Source: Trichomonas tenax
Lineage: Eukaryota > Parabasalia > Trichomonadida > Trichomonadidae
Reading direction: 5' to 3'
Length of the DNA stretch: 10,565 nucleotides
Assembly: GCA_023091735.1 (NCBI GenBank)
Contig: JALKBU010001476.1
Span: 1-10,565 of the forward strand
In this document: piece after piece, positions 1 through 7,475 of the stretch
Numbering within the stretch: position 1 is the first letter of the stretch
Layout of the letters: each line of letters opens with the position of its first letter
The notes under the pieces: model-generated
The model's input: only the letters and a program-made list of their open reading frames with translations
The model's database searches: none
What the model was told of the DNA's origin: nothing
Position numbers and translations under genes: made by a program

Positions 1-472
1 CAACCTATTGACACTTTTCCATTTTTTCCCGCAAACACTTCACTTTCCTTTATTTTGACATCCTGACTTTACATGTCAAAAAAGTTGCATGTCAGAAAAG
101 CACGTTGTTCTATTTTGTCCCAGTCCCATATTTAGAATGGCTAAATATCATGAATTAAAATTTCAATAAAAAAGTAATCTAATAAACCATACTTTTGAAG
201 TTAAAAACAATTCCAACTGATATCGAAATACCAGATCTGCAAAAAATTGGCGTGTAACAATTTATCATTTCGAACAGAAAGTGACAGTTTACATTTAAAC
301 CATTCAAAACAATATCACTTTTGCTAAAAAGAAATCAAGGGGCTCCTTCATATTGAAAATTTGAATGTCTAGGTTTCCCTTTAATATTCTTTAAACATGT
401 TTCCTAGGTTCCTTGCAGTTATATATAGCTTTTATAAAGAGAAAACGGTTATTTCAGAAGATGTAAATTTCA
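1..472. other. 5' intergenic region, no gene seen
   Basis: No convincing coding sequence is visible on either strand. The first 100 bases contain several TGTCA/TGACA words, including the 8-mers ACATGTCA (71-78) and GCATGTCA (88-95) spaced 17 bases apart. Similar words recur at the far right end of the window. The rest is AT-rich spacer leading to the promoter of the surface-protein gene. Confidence 0.6.
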
Positions 473-479
473 TCATTTC
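470..479 (+). promoter_or_regulatory. Trichomonad-type initiator element (Inr) of the surface-protein gene
   Basis: TCATCATTTC contains two overlapping matches to the trichomonad initiator TCA(+1)Y(T/A). The second (TCATT from 473, A+1 at 475) lies 12 bases before the ATG at 487. That is the very short 5' UTR distance known for Trichomonas vaginalis genes. Its position supports the start chosen for the downstream gene. The motif is short and AT-rich, so it counts mainly because of its placement. Confidence 0.6.
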
Positions 480-486
480 TTAAATT

Positions 487-3400
487 ATGTTTTTATTATT
501 GACTTCTTTCATCTTTTCTCTCAATTCAGAGTTACCTGAGTTGCAAAGAGAAGATGTCCCAACATTCCAGGTCAGCGAGTTTGAGAACTACAACGAAACT
601 GATATCGATTCCCGTTTCAACGCTGATTTCACACTTAAAGGTCATCACTCTTCGACAAAACGTGAAAACATTGAGTTCTTCTTCTGCTCTCTTACAGTTA
701 CTGATGCAACTTTCCTCCAAATGCATGCTTTTGGCGCAGGATATAATTCTGGCTCTGGTGGTGCCATCTTCTGCGTTGGATGCACAGTCTCAATCACAGG
801 AAAAGGTCATAACGTAAACTTTATCTCAGAATGCTCTGCTGCTATTGGTGGTGCAATTTCAGTTCTCTACTCCAACGTTTACATCACTACTGCAACATTC
901 GCCAATAACAAAGGCTACAAGTACGCCGGCGCATTTTACTTCCAGGGAAACCAGAAGGCAAATCCATGCAATAAATTCGAAATCACAATAAAGGATTGCC
1001 ATTTCAAAAACAACACTGGTGGTGATATTGGTGGTGCCTTTGTCCTTACCGCTGCCGAAGTTTTCTATTTAGAAAATGTTGTTTTCAAGGGCAACGAAGC
1101 TAGACTTGCTGGCGGAGCTTGCTGGGTCCTCAACTCCAACATTAAAATGTTTGATTCCGACTTTTTGTTCAATATTGTTGGCCATGATGAAGCATCAAAG
1201 TATAAGTTTACCCAAACGCTCAATGGAAAGAACATTATGTCTGACTCTTCTCACCATTTCAGAGGCCGTGGTGGTGGTGCTATTTACTTCATTGCCACTC
1301 AATATTGGAACTCCGATGCACAAAAGTACGACTCCCGTTCATTATATTCCGAGAAATCATGCTTCAAAGGAAACAAGGTTTTCCGCGGCACCAACTTCTA
1401 CATTGATGCACCAAATCCAGGTCATCACATAATGTTTGATGGTAATGCATACTTCACATCTAACTTAAACTACTATAACCCATCACTTGCTGATAATGGC
1501 TATTCCAAAGTTACAAGAGAATGGGATAATGCAACAGTTATTGATATGATTACAGATTCCGAATCCAATTATGAGATTTGCGACGATGCAACAGTTATTG
1601 ATGTTAAAACGTATCCAAATGCAACAAAAATTTCTCTTCCATCATCATCATCGACAATTGTTAATCCTGTTACACTCAATATTCCGCAGCCAACTTCATA
1701 TGTTTATGATGCAACACCAATCACACGTCTTCCACATAAGACCACAAAGAGCTACCAGACATTCCCAACTACAAAGACATATACACATCCACCAACAAGG
1801 ACAATATCGGCTGTTCCTGTAAACTCATTTACAACACCAGCCGCTACACAAAATCCATATATGACTTCAAAGACTTACCAGTACTTAGAATCTAATACAG
1901 CCACCTATGTCACCATTTCATATTCACAGCACGCCACCAATTTGGCTAATACCATCACAGTCATCTATACTCAGGTTCAAGGATATACACAGACCGTTGA
2001 AAATTCTCAATTAAAGGTAATAGCCACCAACTCATTCTCTCCTTTGGTTACTAGCATTGATGGTACATTACAAACCAATATTTATATACCATACAAGACA
2101 TCAACCACATATTTCATCACCCGTACTACTGCAGATGCCACAACCGACGTCTTGTTCTATGAAGCCAACTGGGCTACGAGTACATCTGGTTCAATTGCTA
2201 CTGTAACGGTAATCAGGACTCGCGTCCCATCATTCACATTGGCAAGCAAATGTGAGCAAGGAACATTTTTATTCACATTAATGAAGTCAATTAATATGCT
2301 CACAAATGTGAATAATGTACTTAAATACACTATAACAGATCACTACAATTACACAGCCGCTGCTTGTGGACAGAATTCGTATTACACAATTCATGTATTT
2401 AATTATCTCGATCATAAGACAGTCATTCAAACAACCACAAACATTATAAACACTTTCACAACCACAGAAGCGTTATTCTTAACAGGTGATCTTAACAGTG
2501 ATCTTCCATCCCAGAGCACCCCCGACCTTACGACAACCGGTATCAGCACATATTCATTTATCCAAAAGGACGTTTCAGTCTACTCTTCAAGCAATTTCGT
2601 GGACAACAAGGAGGGACACTACATGGTCACAGTAGTGTTCACTAAATCTTTATTCAACCACTACACAGTCTTAAATGGAAAACCTCTTATGACTTACACC
2701 GAATCATCCACATTTGTTGAGACAGCTATTGATCTTAAACAGGGAGCAACTACAGTAGTTGGCGTTCTTTCTTCAGCAAAAACTAGTGTTGTCACAGTCA
2801 TCGAAACAAACACGGCAGCATATATCGGAAAGTATCCAGAGTATAAGATTTCTTCAACCGATTCTCAGACAGCTGTTGCTAGTGGTATGTGCATCACAAC
2901 TAGTATGTCCGTTATTTCAGATGTTACTGGACTTCCAAAGTACACAATAATTTCCACTATTACTACAGTATATGCCAGCAAATTCACAAAAACCATGTAC
3001 CAAAACAATCCAACATTCATATATACCTATACAGCAGCTAACTCTCTTACCACTATCAACACATATCTCTACTACAACACATTTATAGTCGGCACAGAAA
3101 CAGCTTGTAATGATAATGTCGTTTCCTCAACAGTGCAGACATCAACCATATCATTTGATCTCAAACCAATAACACTTATGCTCACACCATTACCAACTCA
3201 TGCTCTCTACACTTTCACCGTTTCAACTGCACACAATGAGATCTATGTTCTTACAAACGCACCAACTTTCTCCTCGATACAGTCATGTTATTCCAAGGAT
3301 CATTCGCTCATTCCATCACTTGTTGTAATCTTTGATTACACCTTCACACAAAATGGCAATACACGTACCTACATGCAGACAGCGTTCACAACAATTGGTA

Positions 3401-4461
3401 ATACTAACATCGACAAAGATATTTGCACAACTGTTCCAGTTGTTACATACGAACATCGCAGTACCTACGTAGAATCAAACACTATAACTCAGGGTATCAT
3501 ATTCACACAGACCCAACTTGCTAACTATACAACAACAAATGTTTATAGTCCAGTCGACGATCAGTGTATTTATTACACCCTCAGTTCTGCAACTCCCACA
3601 CAGCTTAATCCAGCAAGCCCACTTTACTCATTTTGGACAAATGTATTAACTCTCACTGGAACATTTGTTGAAAAACAAGGAGGCTTTACATGGATTAACA
3701 ATACTTATTTATCATCAGTCACTCTATCTTACAGCATTGCTACAACCGCCATTAATACTAACCTTGTGTTAGAAAAAGTTTGCGTTCATGGCAAGAAGCC
3801 TGTTGTATCTCAAGTTAAGGATACAATGACAATAATTATTGGCGATATTCCACTTCCAACACCACGCCCATCCCCAGTCCCAACACCAGCTGCATCACCA
3901 GATCCTACTGCTTCCAGAAAGCCAGGTCAGAAGCCATCAAGAATCATTACAACATTTGTCACAGGCGAAATCACAAAGACTGTATTCTTCACAATCAGTT
4001 ACACCAAGATATCAACACAAAACGAAGGTTCAAACCTTGAATTCCTGTCAGCCACCGAAATTGCAATTACAGCGCTCACAACAATTTGGACATACACAGT
4101 TGGTGAGTCTGAAATCTATGGTATTGGAGAGGGTGAAGTTATCCCTGTCAAGAACAATAAGACAGTTATCATTGCTGCAGTAGTTTCTGCTCTTGTTGCA
4201 ATTGCAATCATTGCCCTTCTTGTCTGGTTCTTCGTCGGCTATTCCAAGTCGTCGTCATCATCAGACTCCGTTGTGGAAATGGATGAAGAAACAGTTCTCC
4301 ACGTTCCAGACAGCACAAGTGCTCCAATTACCAACGATAACCCACTCTGGACAACATCTGTCATGGGTGACACCGACGATCCATTCAGAAACGATTTCGA
4401 AGAAGTTGCTGCCCAGGGCTTCTTCAACGAACGTGCTGAAACAGTCGACTCTGATCCGTAA
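487..4461 (+). CDS. Pmp-like, Thr-rich, single-pass surface membrane protein
   Basis: The 1324-residue protein is predicted to sit at the cell surface. Residues 1-14 are a signal peptide. Residues ~62-345 form a parallel beta-helix-like head with the two hallmarks of chlamydial polymorphic membrane proteins: GGA motifs (91-94, 121-124, 182-185, 209-212, 263-266) and FxxN motifs (138, 173, 200, 293). A 19-residue duplication (349/368) marks the border to a very Thr/Ser-rich stalk (~375-1118), which has cysteines at 589, 627, 802, 874, 934, 980, 1027 and 1099 and many NxT/S sequons. A Pro-rich hinge follows (1122-1150), then a transmembrane helix at ~1227-1252. The 72-residue cytoplasmic tail has a Ser run, acidic patches, NPLW and DPF. 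The start is supported by the signal peptide and the Inr 12 bases upstream. Pmp-like families are known in Trichomonas and are proposed to act at the host interface. An adhesion role here is inference. The stalk matches no domain I recognise. Confidence 0.85.
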   Translation: MFLLLTSFIFSLNSELPELQREDVPTFQVSEFENYNETDIDSRFNADFTLKGHHSSTKRENIEFFFCSLTVTDATFLQMHAFGAGYNSGSGGAIFCVGCTVSITGKGHNVNFISECSAAIGGAISVLYSNVYITTATFANNKGYKYAGAFYFQGNQKANPCNKFEITIKDCHFKNNTGGDIGGAFVLTAAEVFYLENVVFKGNEARLAGGACWVLNSNIKMFDSDFLFNIVGHDEASKYKFTQTLNGKNIMSDSSHHFRGRGGGAIYFIATQYWNSDAQKYDSRSLYSEKSCFKGNKVFRGTNFYIDAPNPGHHIMFDGNAYFTSNLNYYNPSLADNGYSKVTREWDNATVIDMITDSESNYEICDDATVIDVKTYPNATKISLPSSSSTIVNPVTLNIPQPTSYVYDATPITRLPHKTTKSYQTFPTTKTYTHPPTRTISAVPVNSFTTPAATQNPYMTSKTYQYLESNTATYVTISYSQHATNLANTITVIYTQVQGYTQTVENSQLKVIATNSFSPLVTSIDGTLQTNIYIPYKTSTTYFITRTTADATTDVLFYEANWATSTSGSIATVTVIRTRVPSFTLASKCEQGTFLFTLMKSINMLTNVNNVLKYTITDHYNYTAAACGQNSYYTIHVFNYLDHKTVIQTTTNIINTFTTTEALFLTGDLNSDLPSQSTPDLTTTGISTYSFIQKDVSVYSSSNFVDNKEGHYMVTVVFTKSLFNHYTVLNGKPLMTYTESSTFVETAIDLKQGATTVVGVLSSAKTSVVTVIETNTAAYIGKYPEYKISSTDSQTAVASGMCITTSMSVISDVTGLPKYTIISTITTVYASKFTKTMYQNNPTFIYTYTAANSLTTINTYLYYNTFIVGTETACNDNVVSSTVQTSTISFDLKPITLMLTPLPTHALYTFTVSTAHNEIYVLTNAPTFSSIQSCYSKDHSLIPSLVVIFDYTFTQNGNTRTYMQTAFTTIGNTNIDKDICTTVPVVTYEHRSTYVESNTITQGIIFTQTQLANYTTTNVYSPVDDQCIYYTLSSATPTQLNPASPLYSFWTNVLTLTGTFVEKQGGFTWINNTYLSSVTLSYSIATTAINTNLVLEKVCVHGKKPVVSQVKDTMTIIIGDIPLPTPRPSPVPTPAASPDPTASRKPGQKPSRIITTFVTGEITKTVFFTISYTKISTQNEGSNLEFLSATEIAITALTTIWTYTVGESEIYGIGEGEVIPVKNNKTVIIAAVVSALVAIAIIALLVWFFVGYSKSSSSSDSVVEMDEETVLHVPDSTSAPITNDNPLWTTSVMGDTDDPFRNDFEEVAAQGFFNERAETVDSDP

Positions 4462-4462
4462 A
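4459..4462 (+). terminator. TAAA polyadenylation tetranucleotide overlapping the stop codon
   Basis: The TAA stop of the surface-protein gene is followed by A, giving TAAA. In Trichomonas vaginalis, UAAA is the described polyadenylation signal and may overlap the stop codon. The sequence shows only the tetranucleotide; its use here is inferred. The following 179-base spacer (4463-4641) is AT-rich and holds no other clear feature. A TCACT initiator match at 4585 lies 55 bases before the next ATG, which is farther than usual. Confidence 0.45.
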
Positions 4463-4641
4463 CAATTAATAATTAATTGTTCGATGAAACTTCAATTTTT
4501 TTAATTGACAACTTATGTAAAAATTTACGCGACAAAACAGTTTTTTGGAAGATACCACTTTTTTAAAACATTCAAATTTATATATCACTACCAAATGATA
4601 TATTACATAAATAACAAAAAATTACAAAGAAAATAAAAAAA

Positions 4642-5856
4642 ATGATTTCGTTCCCAAATAAGATCTCACATTACAAATTTATCGAATCAATTGGTCACGG
4701 AGCGACATCAGAGGTTATTGCTGCAGTCTGCATTGACAACAACAAGGAAATCTCAATAAAGAAGATAGATCTCGAAATGTACCCAATCGAGTTAGAATTT
4801 CTTCGCCAGGAGGTTTCTTTTTGGTCATCGTCTGCTCACCCTAACGTTGTTGGATATTACGGGTCATTTATCGATGGTTCGATTATATATATTTTGATGG
4901 AGTACTGCAGCGCAGGTTCTATCTACGACATCATGCGCTATGGATTTCCACGCGGATTCTGCGACGAAATTATAATCGCTACTATTTTAAAGAGTGTTTT
5001 AAACGCACTTAATTATATTCATTCGAACGACCAAATACATCGCGACATCAAACCCGGCAACATACTCGTTTGCTCAGATGGCGCTGTCAAAATAGGCGAT
5101 TTCGGAGTTGCTGCGAGTTTGTTTCAAGATGGGCAAAGACAAAGAGCTCGTTACACTGTCATCGGCACTCCATGCTACATGGCCCCAGAAGTACTGACTG
5201 AGGACCACGGATACACTGAAAAGGCCGACATTTGGTCACTGGGGATAACAGCGATCGAATTGGCCACTGGAGAAGCTCCTTACTCAAAACTCAAGCAGAT
5301 GGAAATCATGGTAAAGATTTTGAAGTCACCACCGCCGAAATTACCATCTAATTCCCCATATTCAATGGAATTTAGAAATTTCGTTGAGCAATGTTTGCAA
5401 TCTGATCCAATACAACGCTCAACCGCAGAAGATCTTTTACATCATCCTTTTATTGCAAAAGCACGTCCAGAAAGTTACTTAGTATCGACATTATTAGCAA
5501 AAATTCCATCTGTTGGCGAAAGACTGCGCATCATGGAAAAGCAGTTCTCCAGCAACTTAATAGAGCAGCTGCCTGAGCCCAAAATAGATTCTCCTTCTAA
5601 TTTAGTGCCGCCACAATGGGACTTTGATAGTGTTGAGCAAGCTGATATAATCACAAAGGGAAGATTCACAATAACAAAGCAACCGAGTTCTGGACCATCT
5701 GTTATTCCAGAAAATCCATTAGATCGCGAAAATCAGCAATTAAAACAGACAGTCAAGCAATTGCAGCAAAAAGTCGAGAACATGGAATGCGAAATGTTTC
5801 AGATGAAAGACCAAATACGATTACTTACACATGCAGTTCAAAATCTCATGAAATGA
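4642..5856 (+). CDS. STE20/GCK-VI family Ser/Thr kinase, OSR1/SPAK/Fray-like, with C-terminal coiled coil
   Basis: The 404-residue protein has a complete kinase domain (~11-273). It shows a Gly loop IGHGATSEV (17-25), the ATP lysine K40 (ISIK in place of VAIK), alpha-C Glu E57, HRD 133-135 followed by KPGN, DFG 153-155, and GTPCYMAPE 175-183. The block KADIWSLGITAIELATG and the sequence IGxGAT closely match OSR1/SPAK kinases. T172 lies three residues before GTP, aligned with the activation-loop threonine that WNK kinases phosphorylate in OSR1 (T185). All catalytic residues are present, so it should be active. A linker (~274-357) leads to a predicted coiled coil (~358-404) with heptad-spaced L/V/M/I. 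The CCT/PF2 docking domain of animal OSR1 is absent. It lies 180 bp downstream of the surface-protein gene on the same strand, probably with its own promoter. The start is the first ATG, 10 residues before the kinase fold. Its substrate is unknown. Confidence 0.9.
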   Translation: MISFPNKISHYKFIESIGHGATSEVIAAVCIDNNKEISIKKIDLEMYPIELEFLRQEVSFWSSSAHPNVVGYYGSFIDGSIIYILMEYCSAGSIYDIMRYGFPRGFCDEIIIATILKSVLNALNYIHSNDQIHRDIKPGNILVCSDGAVKIGDFGVAASLFQDGQRQRARYTVIGTPCYMAPEVLTEDHGYTEKADIWSLGITAIELATGEAPYSKLKQMEIMVKILKSPPPKLPSNSPYSMEFRNFVEQCLQSDPIQRSTAEDLLHHPFIAKARPESYLVSTLLAKIPSVGERLRIMEKQFSSNLIEQLPEPKIDSPSNLVPPQWDFDSVEQADIITKGRFTITKQPSSGPSVIPENPLDRENQQLKQTVKQLQQKVENMECEMFQMKDQIRLLTHAVQNLMK

Positions 5857-6327
5857 CATAGAAAATTATATGATCCCAAACAAATCCAAATAAGAGCTTA
5901 TCAATTACTCTTAAATTAGGCACTTTTATTGAGATACCATAGCATGCAAAATTATATTGATAATTAATACAATTTATAATTATTTTATGCTTTAAGCATA
6001 AGTTTTTTCTTAAGAGAATAAGAATAAGATCCTAGGATATCACAAGGATCATGTATTTTCTTAAATTTTGTTTAATAAATATTATTTCATTTAATATTTT
6101 CATTTGCATGCTTGTGAATTTACTCAAAATAGTCTCAAGTATGAATATATCAGTCAAACATGAAATATATTTAAATTGGGTTTTCTCGAGAATGAAAAGT
6201 GAAACAGAATTAGATATATCAAGCAGCAACCATATATTTCATTTATATAATATATATTATAAGACAACACTCTATAATATTATTATGAAAAATCATGAAT
6301 AATATCATTCAAAGACTATGTTTTGAA
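5857..6327. other. Spacer between kinase and glycosyltransferase-like genes
   Basis: This AT-rich spacer contains short open frames on both strands, but their composition is low-complexity (I/F/N/S-rich) and they look accidental. A TAAA lies near 5911 after the kinase TGA stop. Two perfect palindromes are present: 5985-6001 (8-base arms around a central T) and ATCCTAGGAT at 6029-6038. No RNA gene is recognisable. Confidence 0.5.
5985..6001. repeat. 17-bp perfect palindrome 3' of the kinase gene
   Basis: TTATGCTT and AAGCATAA flank a single T, giving an 8-bp perfect inverted repeat with almost no loop. It lies 129 bases after the kinase stop and is followed by a T-rich stretch (6003-6008). 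It could be a protein-binding dyad or part of the 3' end. The sequence alone does not decide. Confidence 0.5.
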
Positions 6328-6332
6328 TCATT
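6328..6332 (+). promoter_or_regulatory. Initiator-like TCATT before the glycosyltransferase-like gene
   Basis: TCATT followed by a T run matches the trichomonad Inr TCA(+1)Y(T/A). A+1 at 6330 is 10 bases before the ATG at 6340, the same spacing as at the surface-protein gene. If this is the true transcription start, the in-frame ATG at 6295 lies upstream of the mRNA and cannot be the start codon. Confidence 0.5.
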
Positions 6333-6339
6333 TTTTTTA

Positions 6340-7260
6340 ATGATGCAGCCTTTACCAGGACTTCGTAGATTTCGACGTCCTGGGACAGATTTTTGGAAAA
6401 TTTACTGCATTGTTGTGTCAACAGTTTTTATTTTGGCTGCTTTCATCGCAAGAGAATTCGGAAATCACAATCAATTTATTTGTGAATTTTGTTTTGAAGA
6501 ATACAACAAAACAAAACCACTAATTTCACAAATGACGTTCGTAAGCTATATAAATCCGAATCAATATCTTAATAATTACGCAAAAAAAGTAGTTGATTCT
6601 TGGTTAAATGTTTCAAATGAAACACGCGTTATATTTCTCAAAGCTTCATCGAAAATAGACCCATATGGTAAATTCGCAGAGAAATTTTCTTCAGATCGAG
6701 TAAAATTTCGATATTCAAGACGCACAGATTTACGACAACACGTATACGTTGATGATCTCTTCACTATAGGATCCAAGCTTTCAACATCAAATTATGTTGT
6801 TTTCCTTCGTCCTGATTTATTGATGACAAAAGAATGGTTTAATCGAGTGAAACGCATTTTAAATTACTTCTCTAACGACAAAGACACTGTTATAGTCGGC
6901 AGAAGCGTGTTTAAACAAGATGAATATGTTTCTTTTTTCTCCGATTATTTTTTGATGGATGTAACGAATCAAGCAGATTCTATTGCAAAGATTCCACCAT
7001 TTCTAACATCCGGCGGAAAGTGGACTGAATGGATGGTTGGATGGTTTGAACACAAAGCACAACTGGTATCAATAGAATGCAACAATTGCACCTTCGTGAA
7101 ACAAAACTATTTGCGGCAGCATAGAAAGTTCGATATAAGGACATCAATTAACAAAGGAATTGCACAGACTAATGGAAACCACTCATGCTCACTTGACAAT
7201 GTTCGATGGATAGCAAATGAAACACATTTAATGAGTTATCAACATATTCGACCATATTAA
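6340..7260 (+). CDS. Type II membrane protein, probable Golgi glycosyltransferase-like protein
   Basis: The frame is open from 6295, but I choose the ATG at 6340 (an adjacent ATG follows at 6343) because the Inr lies 10 bases upstream; this gives 306 residues. A basic N-terminus (PGLRRFRRPG) precedes a signal anchor at ~18-36, then a lumenal domain with sequons NKT, NVS, NET, NCT and NHS. The order of motifs recalls nucleotide-diphospho-sugar transferases of GT-A type. VDDLF (137-141) is followed by a hydrophobic strand ending FLRPD (155-159), where a xxD metal or sugar site is expected. Then come FSDYFLMDV (200-208), IPPF (218-221) and WTEWMVGW (228-235), and a C-terminal part with DNVRW. 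C48/C51 and C247/C250 may form disulfides. The donor and acceptor are unknown. The family call rests on remembered motif order, not on a search. It is the third gene in the plus-strand row. Confidence 0.6.
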   Translation: MMQPLPGLRRFRRPGTDFWKIYCIVVSTVFILAAFIAREFGNHNQFICEFCFEEYNKTKPLISQMTFVSYINPNQYLNNYAKKVVDSWLNVSNETRVIFLKASSKIDPYGKFAEKFSSDRVKFRYSRRTDLRQHVYVDDLFTIGSKLSTSNYVVFLRPDLLMTKEWFNRVKRILNYFSNDKDTVIVGRSVFKQDEYVSFFSDYFLMDVTNQADSIAKIPPFLTSGGKWTEWMVGWFEHKAQLVSIECNNCTFVKQNYLRQHRKFDIRTSINKGIAQTNGNHSCSLDNVRWIANETHLMSYQHIRPY

Positions 7261-7282
7261 TTTTTTTATTAATTCCTTTCTT

Positions 7283-7475
7283 AGAAATCATTTTAAAACT
7301 TTCAAAAGCAACTTTAATCATAAGCTGGAACCAAGTATATGGAATAACATAATCGAAAATTACAAACAATTTAATTTTCATCTTCACTGGTGTTCATGAG
7401 AGAAATCATTTTCAGGAATCATTTATAAGAATTTTGCAATCATTGATTAATCATAAGCTGGAGCCATGTTTCTGG
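7283..7475. repeat. Degenerate tandem duplication, two copies of ~60-75 bp
   Basis: Two word pairs occur in the same order. AGAAATCATTTT occurs at 7283-7294 and 7401-7412. A 29-base block starting TTAATCATAAGCTGGA occurs at 7314-7342 and 7447-7475 with 25 of 29 identities. The offsets (118 and 133) differ by 15, so an indel followed the duplication. On the minus strand both blocks read TW-x-QLMI, so this may be a duplicated 3' end of the beta-helix relic that begins at 7440. Confidence 0.6.

Noticed and set aside
532..1822. Several other open frames overlapping the surface-protein gene on both strands
   Set aside because: They are out-of-frame shadows of the long gene, with skewed Q/H/S/L composition from Thr/Ser codons and no independent signals.
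4585..4590. TCACTA as initiator of the kinase gene
   Set aside because: It matches the consensus, but lies 55 bases before the ATG with an out-of-frame ATG at 4595 between. This is not the short spacing seen at the other genes, so it is not called.
6032..6302. Open frames of 83 codons (plus) and 65 codons (minus) in the spacer before the glycosyltransferase-like gene
   Set aside because: Both are low-complexity I/F/N/S-rich translations of AT-rich DNA, overlap each other on opposite strands, have no recognisable motif and no well-placed initiator.
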